Virus record (IMG/VR): IMGVR_UViG_3300032242_002878
Span: 1-49,411 of that record
Reading direction: 5' to 3' (one strand)
Length of the DNA: 49,411 bases
Source: a virus
Shown: piece after piece, positions 34,044-43,034 of the stretch
Numbering within the stretch: the stretch's first letter is position 1
Layout: each line of letters starts with the position of its first letter
Notes under the pieces: generated by a model
What the model was told of the DNA's origin: nothing
What the model saw: the letters and a program-made list of their open reading frames with translations, nothing else
The model's database searches: none
Translations under genes and position numbers: made by a program

Positions 34044-35802
34044 AACGTAATCTCATACCAGTACGAGGATATAAAATACCAGAACTTGGCCTATATAGAT
34101 AATTTTGTTTAGGATACATTTCTCCACTAGTGGGTTTTTCCTGTGGAAAATAAAGATAATTATTTACTGAACCTTGTAAACTAAACGTATCAGAAGTCCA
34201 TGACGGACTTGTTCCACCTGTATCAGATAATTGAGAAGTTTTCGCATAACTTTTTATATATGCCATCGCCTGCGCAGGAGTCATATGTGGATAAATTTCT
34301 AATAGACAAGCAAGTACTCCGCATACCTGTGGCGCTGCCATACTAGTTCCAATATCTCTACCTAAATAATAACTGCTATTTCTACTATCCGTTACACTGG
34401 TTCCCCCAAAATCTGCGTTTACAGTTGCTAAAGAACTTACAATCCAAGTTCCTGGCGCATAAACATCAACTCTTGGACCAGTACTGCTATAATATGCTTT
34501 TCTTTCAGATGCAATAGCATCAACTGCTCCCACACATATAACACCTGGAACTGCTGATGGCGCAGTTCCTTTATGCTGGTTCCATAGATAAAATGAAGTC
34601 GAAGTTCCATATGCTGCCACAAACCAATTGGCATAATCAGATCCTGTTGGAGTATCAATGAAAAAACTTTCATTTCCCGCTGATGCTACGATTATTATAC
34701 CATCAGCGATAGCAGCTGCTATATCTGCTGCATCAGAAGCAACATAATATGGAACTGTAGTATATACTGTTCCAGAAACTGTACGATTATACATTCCAAC
34801 AGCATTCAATTGCGCTGAAGTAAATGGAGTATAGGGACTAGAACCAAACGGACCAGTAGTAGTTCCTCTTCGATTAGCTTGTACTACTGAATATAACGTT
34901 AAACTAGTAGTAGGGAATGTTAACGCACTGCCATAACTACAATTACAGATAGTAGGATTTTGCCTACCTGTTATTGGATTAATTGGTTTATTTTTATGGA
35001 ATGCTCTAACATAATCCCATACACCAATTCCAAGTCCTTGTTCTCCTAATGGGCCAATTTGATAAATATTGGCATCTCTTGCCCATCCACAAGTATTACC
35101 AGCAACTGTACCTGCAGTATGCGCTCCATGGTTAGCATTAGATATTGTAGCATCCATGGCATAAGAATATGATCCCGTTAACAACGTTGCACCGTCAGTA
35201 TTCAACCCACTGGCTATACTCTGTAACTGATACCAATCATATTGTTGATATCTGCTGCCACCTGTGCCGTCGGCATTTACAGCAAATTCTGGATGATTTG
35301 GTACTCCACAAATTCCATCCATTGAGATAAAATCAACATTTTTACCTGTCGGACCAATGGTAATTGTAGCACTTTGATTTTCAGACGTATATGTAGCAGT
35401 AGTGTATCCTGATGTTGTATACGTATTACTAGTACCCCACCCTGATCTTTGAGCTCCTTCGATGCATCTCAATAATCCCCAATTTCTGTAACTAGCATCC
35501 AGTGTTACATTGGCTGGCGTTTTACTAAAGTTTCCAGTTTGTGTATACGAATTCAATGTTCTACTGGCCAGTATTAATTTAACAGGGTCAACTCCAATGA
35601 CACGAGGATCATTTTTTAAAGCATTGGCTTCTTCTAATGTAAGCATATAATGTGTATTTTGACTCAATGGTCTGCGTAGGTAAACTGGAACGGCTCTATC
35701 TGGGATTGCATCAGTTCCACCAGAAGTTTCTAAGTCATTATATAAAGAATTTAAATCTTCCATAGATTTACAAGTAACAACAAATTCTTCTAATTGACTC
35801 AT
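34042..35802 (-). CDS. Subtilisin-family serine protease (peptidase S8) in the fibre cluster
   Basis: The catalytic set is complete: Asp in SMDGICG (D162, followed by NHPEF as in many subtilases), His in ANHGAHTAGTVAG (H225), oxyanion Asn in SAGNESF (N377), and Ser in GTSMAAPQVCG (S487). The first 80 residues resemble an inhibitor I9-like propeptide (FVVTCKSMEDLNSLYNDLE to DPRVIGVDPVK). There is no signal peptide, so the protein is probably made in the cytoplasm and built into the virion or released at lysis. The last 40 residues are a Tyr/Pro-rich tail. It could cut host surface proteins or process neighbouring fibres. The protease call is firm; location and target are inference. Confidence 0.93.
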   Translation of the reverse strand: MSQLEEFVVTCKSMEDLNSLYNDLETSGGTDAIPDRAVPVYLRRPLSQNTHYMLTLEEANALKNDPRVIGVDPVKLILASRTLNSYTQTGNFSKTPANVTLDASYRNWGLLRCIEGAQRSGWGTSNTYTTSGYTTATYTSENQSATITIGPTGKNVDFISMDGICGVPNHPEFAVNADGTGGSRYQQYDWYQLQSIASGLNTDGATLLTGSYSYAMDATISNANHGAHTAGTVAGNTCGWARDANIYQIGPLGEQGLGIGVWDYVRAFHKNKPINPITGRQNPTICNCSYGSALTFPTTSLTLYSVVQANRRGTTTGPFGSSPYTPFTSAQLNAVGMYNRTVSGTVYTTVPYYVASDAADIAAAIADGIIIVASAGNESFFIDTPTGSDYANWFVAAYGTSTSFYLWNQHKGTAPSAVPGVICVGAVDAIASERKAYYSSTGPRVDVYAPGTWIVSSLATVNADFGGTSVTDSRNSSYYLGRDIGTSMAAPQVCGVLACLLEIYPHMTPAQAMAYIKSYAKTSQLSDTGGTSPSWTSDTFSLQGSVNNYLYFPQEKPTSGEMYPKQNYLYRPSSGILYPRTGMRLR

Positions 35803-35803
35803 T

Positions 35804-37243
35804 TTATAGTTCCATCTGTACCACAGTAAGTGTTACTGTAACTGCTTGAGTGCTGGCATTATAGTTAGTAACTGCCATGTATATATTTGCGCTAGGAGTT
35901 CCATCATTATTAAATCCAAATATACCTGGAGTTATTAACTGTGTTAAATATCCCGTTGTTGTTAATATTTCTGTTATGACACCACTTCCTGGAACTGGAT
36001 CTGTGCCAATAGTTCTAGATGCATCAGATGTTCTAGAAGCACTGTCAGTATATAATCTGACCCACGCTTCACATGATGTTTGTATTTTTAATAATGCGTA
36101 AGATTTATAACCTGTTGCAGTAATATTACCAGTAGCAAGATTTGCCAATGATGCAGTTGTTGCTGATACAGTAGATCTTGCTACTAAACCAGTACCACCT
36201 GAAGATCCGCCTGACCCATTACCTATAGCATCAATTAATGCGCCCGATGGTGGTGCAGAAACAAATACGACAGCTGTACCACTAGTTACTGTTACTTCAG
36301 TACCATTACGAAGCATCACACCATTAAGAAATACGGAAATAGCGTTAGCAGTATATCCACCAGTAACTGTGAATGATGTTGTTGTTCCATCACCAGTAAA
36401 TTGTTGTCTGACAGTTGTTGGTGGAGCTGACCAATATGTATTGCTTGTACCACTAGATGTTAGATAATAACCAGCTGTGCCAGCAGAACCATTAGCAGAT
36501 ACGACACCAGTAATAGCAAGATTCGAAACTGAAATTGATTGACCATTGGTAAATCCGCCACTAGAAGCAGTTGACCAATATGCAGTAGTTCCGTTAGATG
36601 TTAATACCTGACCAGCAGTACCATAAGAACCATTGGCAGAAATGCCAGCTGTTGTTCCAATTACAATGTTAGCGTTATATGTATGAACGCCAGTAATAGT
36701 ATAAGAAGATGAAGTATTAACATATGAAGCAGCTGCAACACCCCCAAGGTAAGATGCATTATTAGCTGTAAGAGTAGCTACGTTAGTTGACAATCCAGCT
36801 GTTGTTTGATAATTAGCTAAGTTACCTGATAGTTGAGTAGTAGAAATAACATTAGCTGCTGGTAATAAACCGATATAATTTGCGCTGTTCGCAGCAAGAG
36901 TTGCTACGTTAGCTGATAATCCAGCAGTTGTTTGATAGTTATTAAGATTTGAAGATAACTGTGCTGTGTTAACATAATTAACAAGATTAGCAGTTAATTG
37001 ATTATTCGATACTACGTTAGCTGCGGAAACAGTTCCTACATAGCTAGTATTATTTGCTGTTAGTGTTGCTACGTTAGCAGATAATCCAGCTGTAGTTTGA
37101 TAACTAGCAGCTGCAACTCCACCAAGATTCAATGCATTATTAGCATCGCCCCAAGTAACGCCAGTAGAATTAGCAACAAGAACTTGTCCTGCTGTTCCAC
37201 CAGTATTAGCTATTTGTTGCGAGAGTATCTTTTGTACAGCCAT
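35804..37243 (-). CDS. Repeat-rich tail fibre protein (479 aa)
   Basis: The N-terminal half consists of the YQTTAGLSANVATLTANN / YVGTVSAANVVSNNQL repeats that also make up much of the 1458-aa fibre, in about three to four copies. It continues with GVHTYNANIVIGTTAG, GTAGQVLTSNGTTAYWS and the FTGDGTTTSFTVTGGYTANA to FVSAPPSGALID module found in two other genes of the window. The C-terminal 120 residues (from VARSTVSATTASLANLATGN) look like a small beta-rich domain with YKSYALLKIQTSCEAWVRLYT, related to conserved phage tail fibre end domains. It starts 2 bases before the subtilase in the transcript, and has an AATAAATA motif upstream. Confidence 0.8.
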   Translation of the reverse strand: MAVQKILSQQIANTGGTAGQVLVANSTGVTWGDANNALNLGGVAAASYQTTAGLSANVATLTANNTSYVGTVSAANVVSNNQLTANLVNYVNTAQLSSNLNNYQTTAGLSANVATLAANSANYIGLLPAANVISTTQLSGNLANYQTTAGLSTNVATLTANNASYLGGVAAASYVNTSSSYTITGVHTYNANIVIGTTAGISANGSYGTAGQVLTSNGTTAYWSTASSGGFTNGQSISVSNLAITGVVSANGSAGTAGYYLTSSGTSNTYWSAPPTTVRQQFTGDGTTTSFTVTGGYTANAISVFLNGVMLRNGTEVTVTSGTAVVFVSAPPSGALIDAIGNGSGGSSGGTGLVARSTVSATTASLANLATGNITATGYKSYALLKIQTSCEAWVRLYTDSASRTSDASRTIGTDPVPGSGVITEILTTTGYLTQLITPGIFGFNNDGTPSANIYMAVTNYNASTQAVTVTLTVVQMEL

Positions 37244-37267
37244 TTAAAAATCCATTTAGTTACTGTA

Positions 37268-37275
37268 TATTTATT
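37268..37275 (-). promoter_or_regulatory. Late promoter motif AATAAATA upstream of 479-aa fibre gene
   Basis: AATAAATA on the minus strand lies 25 bases before the ATG at 37241-37243 in the short gap after the Calx-beta gene. This promoter could drive both the 479-aa fibre and the subtilase, which follows at a distance of one base. Confidence 0.65.
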
Positions 37276-37281
37276 AATTGT

Positions 37282-38658
37282 TTATGGGAAGCTAGTTACT
37301 GTAGGACCATTATAACTAGTGATAGTATAAGCATTCCCAGAAGAATCAGTGGTACTTGAAGATGACTGGCACGCTATAAGTGTTGTACCTGAAGTATATG
37401 GTACTGGAGGATATGGTACACCTCCTGCATAAAATAACCCAACGCCTTTAATTATACGAACACCACTCAATCTACAGTTTGCATAAGATGTAGCGCCAGA
37501 ATATAAGAAGCCGCCTATAACTGTTGCTCTTGCAGTTACTGATTTTGTAATGGTCACATAGCCATTATTTCCAGAACCTGTGTTAGTCGATGTTGTTCCC
37601 CCTTGAACATATTCCTGATAACCATTTACATAAAAGCTACAAACACCAGAATTTCTTGAAAAACAAACATGATACCAATTGTTTATATCGTATCTAGTAT
37701 TTGATGTGATGTATGCTTGAGATGAAGTATCTCTTATCTGCGCCCCAAAATAAACTTGACTGCCAGATACAAAATAAGAAAGGTTAAAATAGTTATTATT
37801 TGTCGCTGCTCCATCACTTGAGTTTGTAACCATAATTTTAGATGCAGCTGATCTAGGATACACCCAACATTCAACAGTAAAATCACCAGTTCCAAAATTA
37901 GAAATAGCAGTACTTGGTGCTAACAAATACTGGTTTGTACCATTAAAATCAACAGCATATGCTGGTGATAATGAAGTATCATTAACAGTAACTGAACCAC
38001 TAGTGGCTAATATTGTTCCACTAGTTGAACCTGAACGTATCGAAGCTGTGAATGTTTCTGCTCCTTCAGTAACACTGTCGGCTGTTGGCGTTACACTGAA
38101 AGCTCCAACATTACTAGTAATAGTAAACGATCCACTGGAAGCTGAAAAATCTGCACTGTTTGTTGTACCATTATTAATTGTCCAGTAATATGTTCCATCT
38201 GTGATACTAGAACCAGTAACATTAAATGTTAAACTGCTTCCTTCGTTTACGCTGCTAGCAGCTGGAGATACACTATATGATGTTGGTGTCACACTTGTAT
38301 CGTTAATAGTAACAGTTGATGTAGCAACTATTGGTCCAGAAGTAGAATCAGCGCGTAAATTAATTATCATAGTTTCTGGACCTTCAGTAGTATTATCAGC
38401 TAATACAGGTCTAGAAATAGTAGCAGTAACTGCAGCTAATCCATCAGTAACAGTGAAACTACCTGAATTTACACCATCAGTAAAGTCAGCTGTCGACGAT
38501 GTACCATCATTAGTCCAGTATAATGTTGTACCGTTTGTCAAACCTGTGGTTCTGACAGTAAATGTTACTGTTCCTCCTTCATTTACTGAAGATGAACTAG
38601 GAGTAATACTATATGATTTTACTGAAGTAGAACTGGCAATTAAAAGATTAGGTTTCAT
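37282..38658 (-). CDS. Two Calx-beta domains plus LamG-like adhesin (458 aa)
   Basis: After a short leader, two Calx-beta-like domains follow (about 15-130 and 132-230): SSVNEGGTVTFTVRTTGL, STADFTDGVNSGSFTV, TTEGPETMIINL; and SSVNEGSSLTFNVTGSS, SADFSASSGSFTI, TEGAETFTASI. Each ends in a VxxNDTS strand. The C-terminal 220 residues form a LamG-like domain: SNFGTGDFTVECWVYP, NNWYHVCFSRNSGVCSFYVNG, LSGVRIIKGVGLFYAGG. The start ATG overlaps the stop of the 1458-aa gene. Calx-beta linkers with a terminal lectin-like domain suggest an extended, calcium-stiffened binding arm; calcium use is inference from the family. Confidence 0.85.
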   Translation of the reverse strand: MKPNLLIASSTSVKSYSITPSSSSVNEGGTVTFTVRTTGLTNGTTLYWTNDGTSSTADFTDGVNSGSFTVTDGLAAVTATISRPVLADNTTEGPETMIINLRADSTSGPIVATSTVTINDTSVTPTSYSVSPAASSVNEGSSLTFNVTGSSITDGTYYWTINNGTTNSADFSASSGSFTITSNVGAFSVTPTADSVTEGAETFTASIRSGSTSGTILATSGSVTVNDTSLSPAYAVDFNGTNQYLLAPSTAISNFGTGDFTVECWVYPRSAASKIMVTNSSDGAATNNNYFNLSYFVSGSQVYFGAQIRDTSSQAYITSNTRYDINNWYHVCFSRNSGVCSFYVNGYQEYVQGGTTSTNTGSGNNGYVTITKSVTARATVIGGFLYSGATSYANCRLSGVRIIKGVGLFYAGGVPYPPVPYTSGTTLIACQSSSSTTDSSGNAYTITSYNGPTVTSFP

Positions 38659-41600
38659 TATGACACACCTGGACCGCTAATTGTAAACGTATCAGTACCA
38701 ACAGATATGATTGTGGCTAATCCGTATGGTCCTAATGTTCTGTTACCAGTAGTTGGAGTAGTTGCTCCAGCAAGATACATTGTAGTTGATGTACCCTGGA
38801 TAATTGTCTGATTCGATGAACTGTTATTAAATACAGTCACGTTCATTCCAGAAGTAAGAACACCAGAAGGAACAGTTATACCACCAGTAGTAATTGAAAC
38901 CATATTACCATTATCAGAAGCTTGCAATGTATAAGCAGATGATTGTGGATATATCGCGATAGTAGAACTACCAGCTCCACCACTAATAAGAGCCACACCT
39001 TCCATACTTCTTGCTTCAACAATAGCACCAGAATAAGGAGCAGTTGTAAATGTTAATGAATTTCCTGTAATTGTATAATGAGTAGTTGGTACCTGTAACA
39101 AACCATTCAACGAAACAATAACATTTCTTTGATTAGCTATTAAATTAGTAAGAGTAAACGTAGTTGTTGTACCATCACCAGTAAATGATTGAGAAGTAGC
39201 ATTAGCAGCTGTTACAGAAGCAGCTGCAGCAGCCCAGTAAGTTGAACTACCATTAGATGTTAATACTTGACCAGCTGTGCCTGTTGATGAATTAGCTGTT
39301 ACAGAGCCAGTAATAACAAGGTTAGCGACTGAAATTGACTGACCATTAGTAAAGCTACCAGCACCAGTTGCAGCCCAGTATGCAGTAGTACCATTAGATG
39401 TCAATACTTGACCAGCAGTACCGAATGAACTATTAACGGAAATACCTGCACTCAAAACAAGATTGGCAGTATGTGTATGAACGCCAGAAATTGTATAAGA
39501 ACCAGTTGAGTTAACATAAGAAGCTGCAGCAACTCCACCAAGGTAAGAAGCGTTGTTGGATGAAAGCGTTGCTACGTTTGAACTTAACCCAGCTGTTGTT
39601 TGATAGTTAGCTAGATTAGCAACTAACTGTGCATTAGATACTACGTTGGCAGCTGGAAGAGTACCAATATAAGAAGAACTATTTGAAGTTAATGAACTAT
39701 TAACATTCAAATTACTTTCAGTTTTACCATTAAGGTAAGTAGCAGAATTGGCAGCAAGAGTAGCTACATTAGATGCTAGACCAGCAGTAGTTTGGAAGCT
39801 AGAAAGATTAGCAGAAATTGTTAATGTTTTAGGGGCAGTATTACTTGTTGTTAGAGTAATATAACTTCCATTAGCAATATTAAGCGTGTCTTCACCAACA
39901 GCTGTAATAGTTGTTTGGCCAGCCACAGTAATATATTTGTATCCTGAACCAAGGCTAACGAATACGTTACCAGACCCCTGATCAGTAACATGTAAACCTG
40001 TAGACTCATCAAAGTTAATACCTGTGACATTAGTTACAGTAGTATTAACTGTACCGCCATTACCATTTGTACTTCTTACAACTAAGTTAGCTGACAAACT
40101 AGACCAGTAAACATTACCAGCCCCATTAGAAGTAAGAACCTGACCAACAGTACCACTATTACCACCAGCAATAATAGATGAATTAACAACAAGATTAGCT
40201 GTGTGAGTATGGATACCTGTTATTGTATAATTACCAGATGTATTAGTATATAAAGCGGCGGCAACTCCACCAAGGTAAGATGCATTGTTCGCAGATAAAG
40301 TCGCTACGTTAGATGACAATCCAGCTGTTGTTTGATAGTTGGCTAGATTAGCAATTAATTGTGCATTAGATACAACATTTGCTGCTGTTACAGTTCCTAC
40401 ATAAGTTGTATTGTTTGCTGTTAAGGTAGCAACATTAGCTGATAAACCAGCTGTCGTTTGATATGATGATAATGAACTTGTTAGCGCATAATTAGCAAGA
40501 TTGGCTGATAGTTGCGCATTAGATACCACGTTAGCAGCAGATACTGTACCAACATACGCTGTGTTGTTTGCAGTAAGGGTAGCTACGTTAGCTGCTAAAC
40601 CAGCTGTTGTTTGATAGTTAGCTAATGTACTGGATGTTGCAAAAGAAGCTAAATTAGCAATCAACTGTGCGTTCGAAACAACATTAGCAGCTGATACTGT
40701 GCCAACATAATTAGTACTGTTAGATGTAAGTGTTGCTACATTAGAAGCTAATCCAGCAGTAGTTTGGTATGATGATAATGAACTTGTTAATGCATAATTA
40801 GCAAGGTTAGAACTCAGCTGAGCATTAGATACAACATTAGCTGCTGATACAGTTCCTACGTAGTTAGTATTATTAGCAGTACCAGTATAGATTGTAGAGT
40901 TAGTTGTTGCATATACAGTAGAGTTACCAGAATAAAATGTATCAGCCTGAATAGTACCAAGAGCAGTTCCAGTAGGATCAGCTAATGCAGCATCTGTTGA
41001 TGTTTTGTAATACGTAAGAAACGTATTAGCTGGATTCATCGCAAGTAGTGCTTGTTTATCAGAGGTATCATAATAATGGAAAGCAGTACCGATTATCTTA
41101 CCATCATTAACAGTCCACGGTGCAAGGTTAGCCTGAGTGTGAAGACTGATAACAGCGTCTTGTACTACTAAACTGTTAGCGCCAACGAACAAACTGTTAG
41201 TAGAAAGAGTTAAGTTTCCAGTAACAGTTAAATTGTTAGAAACAACAACAGCGCCAGTAAATGTAGCTCCACCAAGAGAAGCATAGCCTGCGAGGTTAGC
41301 TGATAGTTGCGCATTCGAAACAACATTTGCTGCTGTCACAGTTCCTACATAAGTAGTATTGTTTGCAGTCATTCCTAATACACGAGTAGCTTCTCCTGCC
41401 AAAGTTCCGTAGTTAGCTAAGTTAGAACTCAGTTGTGCATTCGATACTACGTTAGCAGCTGATACTGTACCAACATATGATGTGTTGTTTGATGTTAAAG
41501 TAGCTACATTAGAAGCTAACCCAGCTGTTGTTTGATAAGCTGACATACCAGAAGTTAATTGGTAGTTAGCTAGGTTAGAACTTAGCTGAGCATTCGATAC

Positions 41601-43034
41601 TACGTTAGCAGCTGATACTGTACCAACATAAGTAGTATTGTTTGCTGTTAACGTAGCAACATTGGCTGACAATCCAGCTGTTGTTTGATAAGCTGTCATA
41701 CCAGAAGTTAATTGGTAGTTAGCTAGGTTTGATGATAATTGTGCATTTGATACAACATTAACAGCAGATACTGTACCAACGTATGATGTATTATTAGAAG
41801 TTAAAGTAGCAACATTAGCTGACAATCCAGCTGTTGTTTGATAGTTAGCTAAGTTTGAGCTTAATTGCGCATTTGATACTACGTTAGCTGCGGATACGGC
41901 GCCAACAAAATTCGTACTATTAGAAGTCATTCCTAATACACGAGTAGCTTCACCAGCGAGAGTACCGTAGTTAGCTAGGTTTGATGATAACTGTGCATTT
42001 GAAACTACGTTAGCTGCGGATACAGTTCCTACGTAGCTAGTGTTATTTGCTGTTAACGTAGCAACATTTGAAGAAAGACCAGCTGATGTTTGATAATTTG
42101 ATAAATTACTTGACAACTGCGAAGTATTGACGTATAATTGAGATGTAACAAATGAAACAGCATTCGAATATGCAGTAGCAGAGTTAGCTGTGATAGCTGT
42201 ATTTACTAATCCAATTTTGGTGTCTACGTAGGTTACTGCGTTTGAATAAGCTGTTGCAGAGTTAGCAGTGATAGCTGTATTAACCAATCCAATTTTAGTA
42301 TCGATATAAGATATAGAATTACTATAAGCAGCTGAAGAATTTGCTACAATAGCTGTATTAACTAATCCAATTTTAGTATCGGTATAAGTTACTGCATTAG
42401 AATACGCAGTAGCAGAGTTAGATGTAATCGCTGTATTTACTACACCGATTCTAGTGTCTGTATATGATACTGAGTTAGTATAAGCAGCTGAAGAATTTGC
42501 TACGATAGCATTATTAACTGTACCGATTCTAGTGTCAGTATAAGAAATAGCAGCACCAGCTTTTTGTGATGCATCAGCTGCAGCTATATTCACAGCGTTA
42601 GTATAAGCAGCTGAAGAGTTAGCAATTATTGCAGTAGCTACTCTTCCACTTATTTGTGTATCAACATAGGATACTGAATTAGAGTAAGCAGTTCCAGACA
42701 TAATTTCTGAATAAGCTCTAAGCGTACCTGCGGTGTTACCATTAAGGTAAGTAGCAGAATTGGCAGCAAGAGTAGCTACGTTAGATGCTAGTCCAGCAGT
42801 AGTTTGATAACCAGTCGCAATAAGCCCACCGAGATATGTGGCATTGTTTGCGTACCAAGCGTTATTTGCTTGTTGTGCAATAGCATAAATTAGATTAGTC
42901 CAAGGAGTAATACCATCACCGATTTTATAATAACTGGTATCTATTTCTAATCCAAGTTCGCCTTGTGCTAGTGTAGTGTTCGCAGAAGCCCATTGGGCAG
43001 CTGTTCCTCTGCGAAATTGAATTTGAATTGCCAT
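38658..43034 (-). CDS. Giant repeat tail fibre with Mtd-like N-terminus (1458 aa)
   Basis: The N-terminus, IQIQFRRGTAAQWASANTTL and AQGELGLEIDTSYYKIGDG, is the domain known from phage tropism determinant and hyaluronidase-type fibre proteins. Two repeat arrays follow. Residues about 110-300 hold seven or so copies of a 25-residue unit, SATAYSNAVTYVDTKIGLVN. About 300-600 and 740-930 hold many copies of a unit of about 40 residues, SSNLANYQTTAGLSANVATL plus TANNTSYVGTVSAANVVSNAQL. Between them is NSLVVQDAVISLHT to a conserved DTSDKQALLAMNP domain. Near the C-terminus lies the FTGDGTTTTFTL module. This is a long trimeric fibre shaft; no catalytic motif is seen. A TATAAATA motif lies 32 bases before the ATG. 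Confidence 0.85.
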   Translation of the reverse strand: MAIQIQFRRGTAAQWASANTTLAQGELGLEIDTSYYKIGDGITPWTNLIYAIAQQANNAWYANNATYLGGLIATGYQTTAGLASNVATLAANSATYLNGNTAGTLRAYSEIMSGTAYSNSVSYVDTQISGRVATAIIANSSAAYTNAVNIAAADASQKAGAAISYTDTRIGTVNNAIVANSSAAYTNSVSYTDTRIGVVNTAITSNSATAYSNAVTYTDTKIGLVNTAIVANSSAAYSNSISYIDTKIGLVNTAITANSATAYSNAVTYVDTKIGLVNTAITANSATAYSNAVSFVTSQLYVNTSQLSSNLSNYQTSAGLSSNVATLTANNTSYVGTVSAANVVSNAQLSSNLANYGTLAGEATRVLGMTSNSTNFVGAVSAANVVSNAQLSSNLANYQTTAGLSANVATLTSNNTSYVGTVSAVNVVSNAQLSSNLANYQLTSGMTAYQTTAGLSANVATLTANNTTYVGTVSAANVVSNAQLSSNLANYQLTSGMSAYQTTAGLASNVATLTSNNTSYVGTVSAANVVSNAQLSSNLANYGTLAGEATRVLGMTANNTTYVGTVTAANVVSNAQLSANLAGYASLGGATFTGAVVVSNNLTVTGNLTLSTNSLFVGANSLVVQDAVISLHTQANLAPWTVNDGKIIGTAFHYYDTSDKQALLAMNPANTFLTYYKTSTDAALADPTGTALGTIQADTFYSGNSTVYATTNSTIYTGTANNTNYVGTVSAANVVSNAQLSSNLANYALTSSLSSYQTTAGLASNVATLTSNSTNYVGTVSAANVVSNAQLIANLASFATSSTLANYQTTAGLAANVATLTANNTAYVGTVSAANVVSNAQLSANLANYALTSSLSSYQTTAGLSANVATLTANNTTYVGTVTAANVVSNAQLIANLANYQTTAGLSSNVATLSANNASYLGGVAAALYTNTSGNYTITGIHTHTANLVVNSSIIAGGNSGTVGQVLTSNGAGNVYWSSLSANLVVRSTNGNGGTVNTTVTNVTGINFDESTGLHVTDQGSGNVFVSLGSGYKYITVAGQTTITAVGEDTLNIANGSYITLTTSNTAPKTLTISANLSSFQTTAGLASNVATLAANSATYLNGKTESNLNVNSSLTSNSSSYIGTLPAANVVSNAQLVANLANYQTTAGLSSNVATLSSNNASYLGGVAAASYVNSTGSYTISGVHTHTANLVLSAGISVNSSFGTAGQVLTSNGTTAYWAATGAGSFTNGQSISVANLVITGSVTANSSTGTAGQVLTSNGSSTYWAAAAASVTAANATSQSFTGDGTTTTFTLTNLIANQRNVIVSLNGLLQVPTTHYTITGNSLTFTTAPYSGAIVEARSMEGVALISGGAGSSTIAIYPQSSAYTLQASDNGNMVSITTGGITVPSGVLTSGMNVTVFNNSSSNQTIIQGTSTTMYLAGATTPTTGNRTLGPYGLATIISVGTDTFTISGPGVS
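40240..42130 (-). repeat. About 120-bp periodic coding repeats in the 1458-aa fibre
   Basis: A unit of about 40 codons (ANYQTTAGLSANVATL, TxNNTxYVGT, VSAANVVSNAQL) recurs roughly ten times, interrupted by one non-repeat domain at about 40880-41290. Copies differ mainly at synonymous sites, with two longer blocks (including GTLAGEATRVLGM) repeated at two to three places. The array could change in number by recombination. Confidence 0.8.
42130..42670 (-). repeat. About 75-bp periodic coding repeats near the fibre N-terminus
   Basis: About seven copies of a 25-codon unit (SATAYSNAV, (T/S)YxDTKIGLVN, TAI(T/V)AN) are arranged in tandem. Pairs of copies share long identical stretches of DNA. The regular helical pattern suggests a coiled-coil or beta-helical shaft section. 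Confidence 0.8.

Noticed and set aside
38201-38680. 159-codon plus-strand reading frame
   Set aside because: It lies opposite the Calx-beta/LamG gene; the composition is that of an antisense shadow, and no plus-strand gene is supported anywhere in the window.
38658-43034. Regular repeats suggesting a CRISPR array
   Set aside because: The repeats are coding, keep the reading frame, and have no constant-repeat/unique-spacer pattern.
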